A stretch of 64,000 nucleotides of DNA from an uncultured Peptococcaceae bacterium. GTDB lineage: Bacteria > Bacillota > Peptococcia > Peptococcales > Peptococcaceae. The position numbers and the translations under genes were made by a program. This document shows, piece after piece, positions 1 through 9,459 of the stretch. Positions within the stretch are counted from its first letter, which is position 1, and the number at the start of each line of letters is the position of its first letter. The stretch lies in contig CATJSX010000033.1 of assembly GCA_949743265.1 (NCBI GenBank), forward strand, positions 1 to 64,000. Direction: 5' to 3'. The notes under the pieces were generated by a model, which made no database searches, had not been told where the DNA came from, and saw nothing but the letters and a program-made list of their open reading frames with translations.

Positions 1-30
1 TATAGTTTAGTAGACAGGCTAATTTGCACA

Positions 31-80
31 AAAAAAGAGCCAACAAACAACGAAGTTTCGCCGTTTGTCGGCTCTTTTTT
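31..80. terminator. Bidirectional intrinsic terminator
   Basis: A-run, GAGCC-type stem, loop and matching GGCTC arm ending in a T-run, with A/T tracts on both sides. It resembles a factor-independent terminator usable in both directions. The gene it would serve on the left lies outside the window. Confidence 0.7.
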
Positions 81-634
81 GTGCCTTTTTGCCTTTCTAA
101 AAAATCATGCTTTTTTAAATAGTTAATGATGTTTAATCAAATAAAATCACCAACTATCAAAGTCTAATAAACTTTTCTGCAAAAATATACTGATAGATTA
201 GTGTTACAAAAACAATTATATTATAAAACATTTCTACCCAAAGATATGATAGTACGTACTAATAATTTATTATTTTCCTATTGTCCTTGTCTATAGCCCA
301 ATATAGATTGATTCTATTTCGTTAATACTGCTGAAAAATTACAGGACTGCCAGTATAAATCATCATTGGCATCTCAAAACGATGAAAAGCAACATTCAAA
401 TTTATCCTTTCTTCTGCAACTTTCATATCGCCATCACGCCTTCAACATGATAGCTACAGTTCAAAATAACCCACCGTCTTTTATAGCACTGATGAGCTAC
501 TCAGGCAGAATTTGCTGCAAATCCTCCAAAAGATAACGACAACCCTCGTTCATCAAATTCTCTTCAACTGAGCAAATTATTACAGCGCCAACCGACGTAT
601 TTTTTAACCAAACTTAGCACACTTCTGCCGCTTT
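81..634. other. Gene-poor stretch with possible degraded coding sequence
   Basis: No intact gene. On the minus strand two short open stretches read like protein: one of about 40 codons near 500-620, with a stretch reading VGAVIICSVEENL, and one of about 36 codons near 345-455. They are in different frames and are interrupted by stops. This could be the remnant of a gene downstream of the Crp/Fnr reading frame, but I recognise no family. Confidence 0.25.
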
Positions 635-1344
635 TCAATGATCTTTTAACGTTTCTATTTCTTTTTCTAAAAGCCGTCTATCCAAAATTGTAATATTGCT
701 TTTCGTTCTATGAATGATGTCTAAACGTTTTAAATCATTAAGGAATGTAACCACGTTATTCGGATGAATATCATTAAAATGGGCAATATCTTTATAAGAT
801 GGCGGATTGTCAATAACGATAGTGTGAGGATTATTGGGTTTTGCTTCACCAAAGCGAGATGCTAAATAATGTAAATATACATAAGTTTTCAAACGTGCCG
901 ATTGATTGATCGTTTCATAGCGAGGCAAATCATTGAAATTACGCCGATAATAGGGCTCGTAAATTTGATGCAAAATTCGTTCTGGCGATTGTGCAAGGAA
1001 AGTCAAATATTCAGACAACGATGCATAAAAAATTTCCGTTTCCGTATTGGCAACCGAGTATTTACCTAATAATGAAATTCCCGGTGTAGAAATTATGACA
1101 GAATACTCTGGAATAAATCCGTTAAAAATCTCATTCCCATCAGCATTAAGCGTATATAACTTAAGATAACCTTTATGCAGATACGATACCAACCGACTTT
1201 CCGGCGGCATTCTATCAATAATTTCATTTTTGGCATAAATCTTTTTGGCAATATATCGTGTCAGAAAAATTCTTCAAATTCTTGATGATACAAATTAAAT
1301 GTCTTGAAATGACTAAAAATATTATCGTTTCCAATATCACTCAT
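635..1344 (-). pseudogene. Crp/Fnr-family regulator, frameshifted (Crp1)
   Basis: Transcription factor of the Crp/Fnr family. The downstream frame (635 to about 1260) holds the end of a cyclic-nucleotide-binding-like barrel and a C-terminal helix-turn-helix (around YKDIAHFNDIHPNNVVTFL). The natural start appears to be the ATG at 1344, preceded by a GGAAAGGAA ribosome site. That frame runs 27 codons to a TGA at 1261-1263. One extra T in the five-base run at 1264-1268 would fuse the two frames into a protein of about 236 aa, the usual Crp length. The heptamer is not a canonical -1 slippery site, so mutation or a homopolymer undercall is more likely than programmed frameshifting. It diverges from PDE1 and may control it through the palindrome at 1514-1527. 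The family assignment is firm; the functional state is unknown. Confidence 0.75.
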
Positions 1345-1513
1345 GAATAATCATTCCTTTCCCGCAACATTTTTTATTTAAAATTGCTCCCTAAAAGTAT
1401 AGCCTTCTTTTGTTTAAGCGTCAATCGACAGCTGAAAAATCGTCATACTCATTTATTTGAACTTATACTTGCGAACGAATAAATGATAATATAAACAACA
1501 AAAATTTATATTT

Positions 1514-1555
1514 TTCGTAAATACGAATATATACCAAAAAATAAAATGATATGAT
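1514..1555 (+). promoter_or_regulatory. Candidate Crp/Fnr-class promoter of PDE1
   Basis: The palindrome TTCGT-AAAT-ACGAA (1514-1527) has the 5-4-5 geometry of Crp/Fnr operators. A -10-like TATGAT lies at 1550-1555 with no good -35. With +1 set at 1562, the palindrome centre falls at -41.5, the classic class II activator position. The regulator gene next door is of the right family. The start site is inferred. Confidence 0.55.
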
Positions 1556-1676
1556 AAAGCCATCAACAGAGAAGAATTGGCAAATTTTATCCGACAGCGC
1601 TGTCAAAACCAATTATTCTCTCAAAAACAATGATATACAATCATCAATATCTAAAAATTACTGGGAGGTCATAGAA

Positions 1677-3755
1677 ATGTCCGCTAACAATAAGGTTTTG
1701 ATTTTGGGTTTGGATGGTATGGAGCCAGATACTACACGCAGATTGGTTGACGCAGGCAAAATGCCAAATACCAAAAAATTGATCGAAAGAGGAGCAGCCA
1801 GAAAAGATCTTGAATTGCTGGGCGCAATGCCGACGATTACGCCAGCGCAATGGACTACATTGGCGTGCGGTTGCTATCCCGCCACACACGGTGTAACAGA
1901 TTTCTGGAATCAAGCACCTGACGCTATTGACACTATTATTTACGGCTTAGATTCCAGATTATGTCAAGCAGAACAATTGTGGAATGTCACAGCTGCCAGC
2001 GGTAAAAAAACTTTAGTTTGGCAATGGCCCGGCTCATCATGGCCGCCAAGCAGTGATAGCGACAATCTTTTGGTCGTCGACGGTACGCAGCCTGCCAGCG
2101 TTAATTACAGCATCGCCAATATTGATATTGAAAAATACGCCGTTGCGTCTAAAGATTTTACCGAAAATCGTTTTATTGACCATATCGGCTCTAAAAATTT
2201 GGGAGACGCCGCTGCTGATTGCGTCATTGATAAACTGGACTTGGAAGAAACTCCAGAAGAAAATACAAATAAATACGATGATTTTAAATTTAATGAAGAT
2301 AATAAACAAGAATTTTTGCTCAACCGTTATAAAATGAAACGAATCAAAAATGTTGACTTTCATCCTATCACTAACGACGGCGGCAAATTGGCAAAAGTTC
2401 CCTTTGATAAAATCGAAAGCGTTATTACCACACCAAACAACTGGACTTTTGCGCTACCTGAAGGCGCTTTGGAATTTGCCATTTATACAGCAGGCGGACA
2501 ATTAAAACGCCCTTGCTTAATAACCCAAAATACGCAAGGAATTTATGATACGGTCGTCATTTATCGAAGCAAAAAAGAATCTGAACCACTTTGTACATTA
2601 CAAGGCGATAAAATTGCTACCGATGTGCTCGATGATTGTTTAGATAACGGCAAAAAAACACTGGCAACTCGCTGGTATAAATTATTAGAACTTGCCGAAG
2701 ACGGTTCAAAAGTTAGATTATGGATGAGTACCGCTTTTAAGGTTGACTGCGATGATCGTTGGTCACCAAAATCTATCTATCGAGAAGTTATCGAAAATTG
2801 CGGTTACGTGCCGCCGTTTACACAAATGGGCGGAACCAGTTTGGAATTTGCGCAAAAGATTTTGACGCCGAGTTGGCGGCTTAATGCCTTGTGGCAATCA
2901 AGAGCTATCAATTATTTGATTAAAGAAAAGGATCTTGATGTCGTTTTCTGCCATCATCATTTTATTGATCACTCTGCTCATCAATTTTGGAATTATGCCC
3001 TGCAAAAACCGAATGCCGATCCTGCCGAAGGCTTCCAAGCGCAGATTGATAAAACATATGAAGTAGCTGATGAATACATTGGTTCTTTCATGCATCTGTT
3101 AGACGAAGGCTGGACGATCATTGTAACTTCTGACCATGGCGAACAGATTCATGATAAAGCCGTGGCTCGTCTAGGCAGTGCCGGCGGCGTTAGTGCTGGC
3201 ATTATGAAAGAATTGGGCTGGACAGTAATGAAAAAAGATGAAAACGGCAATGACACAACTGAACTTGATCTTGAAAAAACTAAAGCCGTTGCTATTAGAA
3301 CCAGTTATATCTGGATCAATTTGAAAGGCAGAGATGCTCATGGTATTGTTGACCCCAAAGATAAATACGATGTAGAAGAAGCCATTATCGACGATCTGTA
3401 TCGTTATCGCGATGCCAACGGCGACAGAATTATCGCTATGGCATTTCATAATCGCGATGCGAAAATCATCGGTTTAGACGGACCTTATACTGGCGATATT
3501 ATTTACATGAATCGTGAACGCCATGTTACTGAACATGGGCAAGGGTTATCTACTTATCGTGGCTATTATGATACTAGCGTATCGCCAATTTTTATCGCCG
3601 CCGGTCAAGGCATTATCTCTGATGCAGCAGTACAACGAACCATTCGTCAAGTTGACATTGCGCCGACAGTCGCGGCATTATTAGGCGTTAGAATGCCCAA
3701 AAACTGCGAAGGCGCACCAGTATATCAAATTATGGAGCAGTATCAACAAGATTAA
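1677..3755 (+). CDS. Alkaline-phosphatase-superfamily phosphodiesterase, paralogue 1 (PDE1)
   Basis: Predicted metal-dependent phosphodiesterase/phosphonate-ester hydrolase of the type I phosphodiesterase/nucleotide pyrophosphatase family, 692 aa. Visible two-metal-site residues: Asp13 (LGLDGMEP), nucleophile Thr55 (TITPAQW, aligned with the TFPN threonine of NPP enzymes), Asp431/His435 (DHSAH), Asp486-His487 (TSDHGE) and His620 (TEHGQG). There is no signal peptide or membrane segment, so it should act in the cytosol. A beta-rich block near residues 225-330 (PEGALEF...) is shared by all five paralogues. The start is taken at 1677 because GGGAGG lies 8 nt upstream; the frame is open from 1551, but that lies upstream of the predicted transcription start. 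The lid segment reads LGSAGGVS where the other copies have LGDPxG, so this copy is the outlier. Carrier T1 follows. The substrate is unknown. Confidence 0.85.
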   Translation: MSANNKVLILGLDGMEPDTTRRLVDAGKMPNTKKLIERGAARKDLELLGAMPTITPAQWTTLACGCYPATHGVTDFWNQAPDAIDTIIYGLDSRLCQAEQLWNVTAASGKKTLVWQWPGSSWPPSSDSDNLLVVDGTQPASVNYSIANIDIEKYAVASKDFTENRFIDHIGSKNLGDAAADCVIDKLDLEETPEENTNKYDDFKFNEDNKQEFLLNRYKMKRIKNVDFHPITNDGGKLAKVPFDKIESVITTPNNWTFALPEGALEFAIYTAGGQLKRPCLITQNTQGIYDTVVIYRSKKESEPLCTLQGDKIATDVLDDCLDNGKKTLATRWYKLLELAEDGSKVRLWMSTAFKVDCDDRWSPKSIYREVIENCGYVPPFTQMGGTSLEFAQKILTPSWRLNALWQSRAINYLIKEKDLDVVFCHHHFIDHSAHQFWNYALQKPNADPAEGFQAQIDKTYEVADEYIGSFMHLLDEGWTIIVTSDHGEQIHDKAVARLGSAGGVSAGIMKELGWTVMKKDENGNDTTELDLEKTKAVAIRTSYIWINLKGRDAHGIVDPKDKYDVEEAIIDDLYRYRDANGDRIIAMAFHNRDAKIIGLDGPYTGDIIYMNRERHVTEHGQGLSTYRGYYDTSVSPIFIAAGQGIISDAAVQRTIRQVDIAPTVAALLGVRMPKNCEGAPVYQIMEQYQQD

Positions 3756-3785
3756 GCGTTGATAACTATTTTATTTACCCAAAAA

Positions 3786-3816
3786 GAGCCGACAAACAGC
3801 AACAAATTGTCGGCTC
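3786..3816 (+). other. Intercistronic hairpin between PDE1 and T1
   Basis: Ten-base perfect stem (GAGCCGACAA with TTGTCGGCTC) and 11-nt loop. On the plus strand no U-tract follows, so it is not a normal terminator for the PDE1 transcript. The minus strand does carry a T-run after it. It may stabilise or process the mRNA and set different levels for enzyme and carrier. Confidence 0.55.
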
Positions 3817-3860
3817 AAAATTAACCATAATAAACATAAAAAAAGACAGGAGCTGAAATT

Positions 3861-5309
3861 ATGGGCACGCAACAAAGCAATATAAAACATTACATTTGTG
3901 AAATTATTATGTTGGTATTGATGTTTGGCGGTTTTTTCATGCCGGAAATTGAATCACTCCCACCGTATGGTGTTCAATTATTATTTATCTTCATAGGTTT
4001 ATTATTTGGTTGGTCAACAGTCGGCTTAATTATTCCTTCCTTACTTGGCTTGACTGCAATGGCATTTACTTCTGGTTTTACCATTAAAAGCGTTTGGTCT
4101 ATGGGTTTTGGTTCTGATATTATTGTTTTACTAGTATTATTTTGTATATTTTCTAAATGGTTGGAAAAAGTCGGTTTTACAGATACTTTAGTGAATTGGT
4201 TTTTAAGCAGAAACTGTTTTTACGGCAAACCGTGGACATTTATTACTTGTTTCTTTTTAGTTATTTATATCTTAGGTTTTTTTGCCTCTACTTTTCCAGC
4301 AATATTTATCGGTTGGGCTTGCGCTTACAAATTATGTGAAGTATTAGGCTATGAAAAAAGAAGTGCGTTTTGTGGTTTTTTAATCTTTAATATCACAGCC
4401 TTAGGATCAATGGGCGATACTTGTAAACCTTGGTCAGCATGGGGTTTAACTGCTTTAAACGCATATAATTCCATTGTACCTGACGGAAAAATTTCTTATG
4501 GAACTTTCATGCTTTGGACCACGATAATTTATCTAGTAGCTTTAGGACTAACGCTATTATTTGGGCGCTTCTGTATGAAAATCGATATGACACCATACAT
4601 GAAAGGAGATTATCGCGAAGCCGCTAGTCATTATACTTTTGATAAAAACCAAAAATTTGCTTGCGCTTTGATGGCGGGTATGATCATTGCTTTATTTATT
4701 CCCGGTTATTTACCAGACTGTGCACTAAAATCTATTTTAAATACCTTAGGAACTATCGGCATTATTTCGGTTGTGTTAATCATTGCTGGAGGAATCAATA
4801 TGGCTAACGGACAGCCGTTCTTCGATTTCAAACAGATAGCCACGCATGGCGGGGTGTCATGGGAACCAGTGATGCTGCTGACGGCAACCGTTCCTTTGGG
4901 CAATGCTTTAAAATCACCTGATGCGGGAATTATGCAGTTGGTTTCAGATTTTGCAACTTTGCATATGGCAAATTTTTCACCCATTATCTTTTACTGTATT
5001 ATCGCTATATTTCTCGGTTTATTAACACAAGTGGCGCATAATTTAGTAGTGCTTACTGCATTTACACCTATCTTTTGCCAAGTTGGGATCACTTTAGGCA
5101 TGAGTCCAGAACTCATCATGATGATTTCGGCAGTAATGTTGACAGCTGCGCTAGGCTCTCCAGCTGGCTCTACTCGCTCTGGTATGCTTTTTGGTAACGG
5201 CGAATATATCAAAATAAGCGATTGCTACAAATTAGGCTGGTTCAGTTTGTTCGCTCATATTATTGCGTGCTGTGCTATAGGAATTCCTTTGGGAATGTTG
5301 ATTTTCTAA
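3861..5309 (+). CDS. SLC13/DASS-like anion carrier, T1
   Basis: Integral membrane transporter of 482 aa with about 11-12 hydrophobic segments, resembling SLC13/divalent-anion:sodium symporters in the ion transporter superfamily. Such proteins usually import dicarboxylates or other small anions with sodium. The N-terminal signature PPYGVQLLFIFIGLLFGW is shared with the other carriers here. The second half contains the repeat-type segment around VAHNLVVLTAFTP, corresponding to the SNNA-type substrate loop. Start ATG has AGGAG 9 nt upstream. It lies 105 nt after PDE1 on the same strand, which suggests it brings in the substrate of that enzyme (inference). The transported ion cannot be read from sequence. 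Confidence 0.8.
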   Translation: MGTQQSNIKHYICEIIMLVLMFGGFFMPEIESLPPYGVQLLFIFIGLLFGWSTVGLIIPSLLGLTAMAFTSGFTIKSVWSMGFGSDIIVLLVLFCIFSKWLEKVGFTDTLVNWFLSRNCFYGKPWTFITCFFLVIYILGFFASTFPAIFIGWACAYKLCEVLGYEKRSAFCGFLIFNITALGSMGDTCKPWSAWGLTALNAYNSIVPDGKISYGTFMLWTTIIYLVALGLTLLFGRFCMKIDMTPYMKGDYREAASHYTFDKNQKFACALMAGMIIALFIPGYLPDCALKSILNTLGTIGIISVVLIIAGGINMANGQPFFDFKQIATHGGVSWEPVMLLTATVPLGNALKSPDAGIMQLVSDFATLHMANFSPIIFYCIIAIFLGLLTQVAHNLVVLTAFTPIFCQVGITLGMSPELIMMISAVMLTAALGSPAGSTRSGMLFGNGEYIKISDCYKLGWFSLFAHIIACCAIGIPLGMLIF

Positions 5310-5373
5310 AATACAATTTCACTTAACGAGTATTTGCTCGTCAATCTACTTGATAAAATAAAGGATGAAAATA

Positions 5374-6129
5374 ATGACTGAGGACATTCATCGGGATATT
5401 TATTCCGGCATGGTCGCCACTGAATTGGCAAAAGAAGGGTATTTCGGAGAAGAAATAGTGCAATATGCTTATCTAACAGAAAATGGTAACATAAACTGTC
5501 ATCATGATGAACGAAAGTGCGTTGAAGAAATGCTCCAGCATCTTTGGGCAGGACGACTGATTTCTGATTATGTTACTGTACGCAAAAGGCTTGAATACCA
5601 AACTATTATCGGAGAAAACCCGCTATATCATGAGCTTCAAAATAAACTATTAACGACACAAAAACAACTTCTGACCGAACGCATCAAACAATACAAAATA
5701 AAAAAATTTACCAATCAAGAAAATATTGTGTCCGATTATTTAAGTCAAACTCATACATCAGAAAACAGCTCATTGATAAAAGGAATTTTGGGTTGGGCGC
5801 TCTCGGAAAAATGGATCAGCAAATCTTTTTACACTGAATATCTTAGTAAGAACATCCCTACAGAAACGACCGCTCATGTTTCTGGCAAAGAAATGGCAGG
5901 TTTTGCTTGGTGGGAAGCTGACGAAATAAAATGGTACAGTAATGCTTATTTGCCGGTTGTTTGGCAAAAATGGCGAGATTATCAAAAAAAATCGTCATTA
6001 ATAAGTGTGATTATTATCAAACATTATAATAGCGTCGGTTATCAAGTCAAAAAAACATTTGAAAAAGACTTGCTTTCATTATTAGATGAAAATTACTTTA
6101 AATTTTGTGAGAAATTAAAACAAAGTTAA
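5374..6129 (+). CDS. Hypothetical protein downstream of T1
   Basis: 251 aa, soluble, rich in Lys, Tyr and Trp, with no membrane segment or signal peptide. I do not recognise a family. The middle (about residues 85-125) is Gln/Lys-rich and likely helical; the end holds an EMAGFAWWEADEIKWY segment. AAAGG lies 9 nt before the ATG at 5374; the in-frame ATG at 5365 would sit on that ribosome site. It lies 64 nt after T1 and about 100 nt before an M20 amidohydrolase on the same strand, so it may be part of the PDE1-T1 operon. Confidence 0.6.
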   Translation: MTEDIHRDIYSGMVATELAKEGYFGEEIVQYAYLTENGNINCHHDERKCVEEMLQHLWAGRLISDYVTVRKRLEYQTIIGENPLYHELQNKLLTTQKQLLTERIKQYKIKKFTNQENIVSDYLSQTHTSENSSLIKGILGWALSEKWISKSFYTEYLSKNIPTETTAHVSGKEMAGFAWWEADEIKWYSNAYLPVVWQKWRDYQKKSSLISVIIIKHYNSVGYQVKKTFEKDLLSLLDENYFKFCEKLKQS

Positions 6130-6232
6130 CCAAAACCCTTGCGCCAACAATGTTTTATTCCAGATGCAAACCGTTGCAGCTTTGGCAGAAGTTTGCTATA
6201 GTAAAAGCAAACACAAAAAATGAGGGATCAAG

Positions 6233-7417
6233 ATGAAAGAATTTGTCAAAGCATTGGCAGCGCATTATGAAGAAATACAGCTGTCCTACTTTCAACATTT
6301 GCATGCGCATCCAGAACTATCGTTTGCAGAGTATGAAACCAGCGCATATATCAAGACACAATTAACTCGTTTTGGTGTCACTATAGTCGAAGGCATCAGC
6401 GGTACTAGTGTAGTAGGTATCTTAGATAGCGGCAAAGCAGGACCGGTAATTGCTTTTCGGGCAGATATGGACGCACTGCCGCTTCAAGAAGACACGGAAT
6501 TGGCGTATCAATCTGTCAATTCGGGGGTGATGCACGCTTGTGGTCATGACAGCCACACGGCAACATTGCTAACATTGGCGCAGCTATTGGCGGAAAACCA
6601 AACGCTAATTAAAGGAAAAGTGAAATTTATTTTCCAAAGCGCTGAAGAAAAATTGCCCGGCGGCGCATTAAAGCTTTGCCAAGAAGGTGTAATGGACGAT
6701 GTAGACAGTATTTACGCTTTTCATTGTTCATCTATGGTTCCTTTGGGCGTGATAGCCACGACTATAGGCGCTACATCAGCCTGTATTGGTACTTATGACG
6801 TTGTCATTCATGGCAAAGGCGGTCATATCTGCAATCCTGACCAAGCGCTCAATCCTGTACCTGTAGCGTGTACTATGGCGACAACGCTGAATCAAATTTT
6901 GGCGGAAAAAGTCAGCCCATTGGAAAAAGCAGTCTTCACCATATCTTACATTCAAGCCGGACAGCGAGAAAATATTATCGCCAGCGAAGCAAAACTAGGC
7001 GGCAGTATCCGCACTTTTAACAACGAGCTGAGCGCCGCTTTATTTGACCAAGTGCGCACCGTCTGCAATGGTATTTGCGCCGCTTATGGCTGCACTTGTC
7101 ATATCAGCACAACGGTAGGGTATCCAGCGGCTGTCAATACCCAAGCAGAGACAATATTAGTCGACCGTGCCGTTGACCTTTTGGGCTATGAACGCTGGCT
7201 CACAGAACCAGCAATGAATGGCGAAGATTTCAGCTATTACTTGCTCAAAAAACCGGGCAGTATGTTCTATATCGGCATGGCAGTTGATGATACGGAAAAA
7301 ATTTTCCCCCATCACAACTGTCATTTCCAGCTAAATCCTCAAGGACTACTAATTGCTTTAGAAATAGAACTGGCAGTTTACCTAAATGCAATCGGCTGGG
7401 AAAACAAAACTTTATGA
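6233..7417 (+). CDS. M20-family metallo-amidohydrolase
   Basis: 394 aa zinc-type amidohydrolase of the M20/IAA-amino-acid-hydrolase group, which deacylates N-acyl amino acids or related amides in the cytosol. Motifs in order: HPELSFAEYET, FRADMDALPL, HACGHDSHTA with the metal ligands, QSAEEKLPGGA with the catalytic Glu pair, a dimerisation domain starting near GTYDVVIHGKGGH, and PAMNGEDFSYY near the end. All key residues appear intact. The ATG is preceded by GAGGGA. It is the last gene of the plus-strand run from PDE1, so it may process a product of that module, though it could have its own promoter in the 100-nt gap. Confidence 0.85.
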   Translation: MKEFVKALAAHYEEIQLSYFQHLHAHPELSFAEYETSAYIKTQLTRFGVTIVEGISGTSVVGILDSGKAGPVIAFRADMDALPLQEDTELAYQSVNSGVMHACGHDSHTATLLTLAQLLAENQTLIKGKVKFIFQSAEEKLPGGALKLCQEGVMDDVDSIYAFHCSSMVPLGVIATTIGATSACIGTYDVVIHGKGGHICNPDQALNPVPVACTMATTLNQILAEKVSPLEKAVFTISYIQAGQRENIIASEAKLGGSIRTFNNELSAALFDQVRTVCNGICAAYGCTCHISTTVGYPAAVNTQAETILVDRAVDLLGYERWLTEPAMNGEDFSYYLLKKPGSMFYIGMAVDDTEKIFPHHNCHFQLNPQGLLIALEIELAVYLNAIGWENKTL

Positions 7418-7522
7418 GCATTTAAAACAGCTTATTCTTCCATCAATAAGCGCAAATATTTACGGGATTTGCTGCTCGTTAACCTAAAGTCGCTCTATGA
7501 AAGAAGTATACTTTTATCAATA

Positions 7523-7561
7523 ACATTAAAGGAGGCTGCAACCGCACCTCCTTTAATGTTT
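7523..7561. terminator. Convergent-gene hairpin after M20 and T2
   Basis: Fourteen-base perfect stem (AACATTAAAGGAGG with its complement) between the convergent amidohydrolase and carrier T2. T-rich flanks suggest termination from either side. Confidence 0.6.
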
Positions 7562-7627
7562 ATCATATATCAAAAATGCTGAACGCTAATAAAATATAAA
7601 TTTAACGCTAATTCTTTTAACCATGAA

Positions 7628-9091
7628 TCAAAAGAAAATCATGCCCAACGGTACCATGACGATCCAGCAAGTCAAAATGCAATAGAGACAAGCTAATGCG
7701 GAAACTGTATAAGCAGTACGAGGCGAAGCCATTTCTTGCGAATGATAAACTGCTGAAATAGCACTGGAACCGGGATGAAAAACACCGACATCACCTAAAA
7801 CACAGATGATAATGCAACCAACAAACATAATGGTTTGATCAATCAGCCCGCCAGTATACATGGAAACAACGAAAGCCGATAACGCCACAATAACGGCGGC
7901 ATTGCTCAACAAATTGGTAGCGATAATCGTAATAACCGCAAGGACGAATAAAAATTGCACCGAGCTGAAACCAGATAAAATTGGCGATAACACTTGCAAG
8001 AGAAATGCACTAATGCCGGTATTATCTGCCGTCAAAGCGCCGCCAAGTGTAGTAGCCGCTGCAAAGACAAAAACCGGCGGCCAAGAAAATTGTTTTGCTG
8101 CGCTGCTCATTTGCAAAAGCGGCTGACCATCAACCGTAATCAACGCACACATGGCAATAACTAATGCTGTAACCCCTAAAACATCCAACTTATTTAACAA
8201 CACTTGTATCATATTTCCATTAGCATTACCGTAAAACGCCACCAACAAATAACCAAAAATTAAAGCAATAGACGCCCATAATGCAGTTTTTTGCATTTTC
8301 GTCATTTTTCCACTTTCTGATACTAAATCAGCAATATTGATATTAGCTAATTTAGACGCATCACAGCCGGGAAAAAATCGCATCACTAAACACCAACCAC
8401 CACAGGTAATCAAAATATAAGGAATTACCATAGCCATATAAGGTACAGGCGGACAAGTCATATTGGTAGCTTGCGTAATGCTATTTAACGACAATAACGC
8501 CATAGCGTCCCATGGAAATTTCATACTGACTAAACAGCAGCACAACAAAACGCCCATATTGAAAAACATCGGAAACAAATCTTTTTTACTATAGCCTGCT
8601 AATTTATAAATATTATGAAAAACGGAATAGGCTAAAAACAAAATAACCATTGGATTAACTAAAAAACACAATAACATCAAACCAATTTGAATGGTATAAA
8701 CTACTCGCCACGGCTTACCCTGACACAATTTACTAGTCATAATTTTGGCAAATAAATAATCACAAAGTCCTGAGTCTGACACTACTGGAATAAATAACAA
8801 CGTCGTAATCATCATCAAAATCACATAGCTGCCAAAAGCGCCCATTAAAACACCAGCGACGCTTCCATAGTCAGTCAAGCCCAACATAATTAACCCCAAT
8901 AAAGCGCCCCATGCTACCGTTGGCGTCGGCGCACACAAAGCATATACCATTCCGATAAAAATACCCAAAACTGTCATGCCATAAGATGTAATTGGCTCCG
9001 GCGCTGGAATTAGCCGAAAAACAAACATAATAAATAGAGCAATCAATAAATGCAAAAGCCAGCCATATTTCTTTTCTCCTACAGCAATCAT
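7628..9091 (-). CDS. SLC13/DASS-like anion carrier, T2
   Basis: 487 aa polytopic carrier of the same family as T1, with the shared N-terminal signature ITSYGMTVLGIFIGMVYAL and a second-half SNAAVIVALSAFV loop matching the SNNA substrate motif of DASS symporters. Start chosen at ATG 9091, 8 nt after GGAGG; a TTG two codons upstream would be too close. No phosphodiesterase is adjacent. It diverges from a LysR gene across a 368-nt gap, the usual arrangement for a LysR-controlled transporter. The substrate is unknown, presumably a small organic anion. Confidence 0.8.
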   Translation of the reverse strand: MIAVGEKKYGWLLHLLIALFIMFVFRLIPAPEPITSYGMTVLGIFIGMVYALCAPTPTVAWGALLGLIMLGLTDYGSVAGVLMGAFGSYVILMMITTLLFIPVVSDSGLCDYLFAKIMTSKLCQGKPWRVVYTIQIGLMLLCFLVNPMVILFLAYSVFHNIYKLAGYSKKDLFPMFFNMGVLLCCCLVSMKFPWDAMALLSLNSITQATNMTCPPVPYMAMVIPYILITCGGWCLVMRFFPGCDASKLANINIADLVSESGKMTKMQKTALWASIALIFGYLLVAFYGNANGNMIQVLLNKLDVLGVTALVIAMCALITVDGQPLLQMSSAAKQFSWPPVFVFAAATTLGGALTADNTGISAFLLQVLSPILSGFSSVQFLFVLAVITIIATNLLSNAAVIVALSAFVVSMYTGGLIDQTIMFVGCIIICVLGDVGVFHPGSSAISAVYHSQEMASPRTAYTVSALACLYCILTCWIVMVPLGMIFF

Positions 9092-9121
9092 GAGCAAAAC
9101 CTCCTTGTTATTTTAATGCGA

Positions 9122-9143
9122 AAATAATGTTTAATCATTATTT
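9122..9143. promoter_or_regulatory. Inverted repeat near the T2 start
   Basis: AAATAATG and CATTATTT arms with a 6-nt spacer, 31 nt upstream of the T2 start codon. It may be an operator or a leader hairpin; AT-rich arms make chance plausible. Confidence 0.3.
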
Positions 9144-9266
9144 AGCCACCATTAAACACCTGCATTCGAACAGATCCCTTTATACTTTGCAGCCCGATTA
9201 ACTAAAATAAATATTATGCCAATATCATCTGCTTAATTCATCTCTTTCACCTCACTCATTTTTAAT

Positions 9267-9297
9267 TATGCGTATACCTTATAAATTATACCGCATA
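9267..9297. promoter_or_regulatory. Candidate LysR operator between T2 and LysR1
   Basis: Inverted TATGCG ... CGCATA arms enclosing two direct TATACC copies 14 nt apart, centred in the divergent gap. The CGCAT half-site recurs in the LysR4 control region at 51147-51177. Binding is inferred. Confidence 0.4.
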
Positions 9298-9389
9298 TCT
9301 ATAAACTCATTATATAAAACAAATTTTATTTTGTATAACATATAAAAGTAACTCTATTTTTTTGTAACAATTTTTTTGTCGCAAAACCG

Positions 9390-9417
9390 TTGTCCTTTAC
9401 TAAAAATCTTATATAAT
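9390..9417 (+). promoter_or_regulatory. Promoter of LysR1
   Basis: TTGTCC at 9390 and TATAAT at 9412 with a 16-nt spacer; the expected start is near 9424, about 36 nt before the ATG. Confidence 0.6.
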
Positions 9418-9459
9418 AATTAAGTAATGATTAACTTAGCCACAAAGCGAGGGACTTTT

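Noticed and set aside
1261-1268. Programmed -1 frameshift in Crp1
   Set aside because: The heptamer A TTT TTC is not a standard X XXY YYZ site and no obvious stimulating hairpin or upstream ribosome-like site was seen.
1551-1676. N-terminal extension of PDE1
   Set aside because: Lies upstream of the predicted transcription start, has no ribosome site and is not matched in the four paralogues, all of which begin close to the LGxDG motif.
3786-3816. Terminator between PDE1 and T1
   Set aside because: No U-run on the sense strand; the A-run side would work only for leftward transcription.
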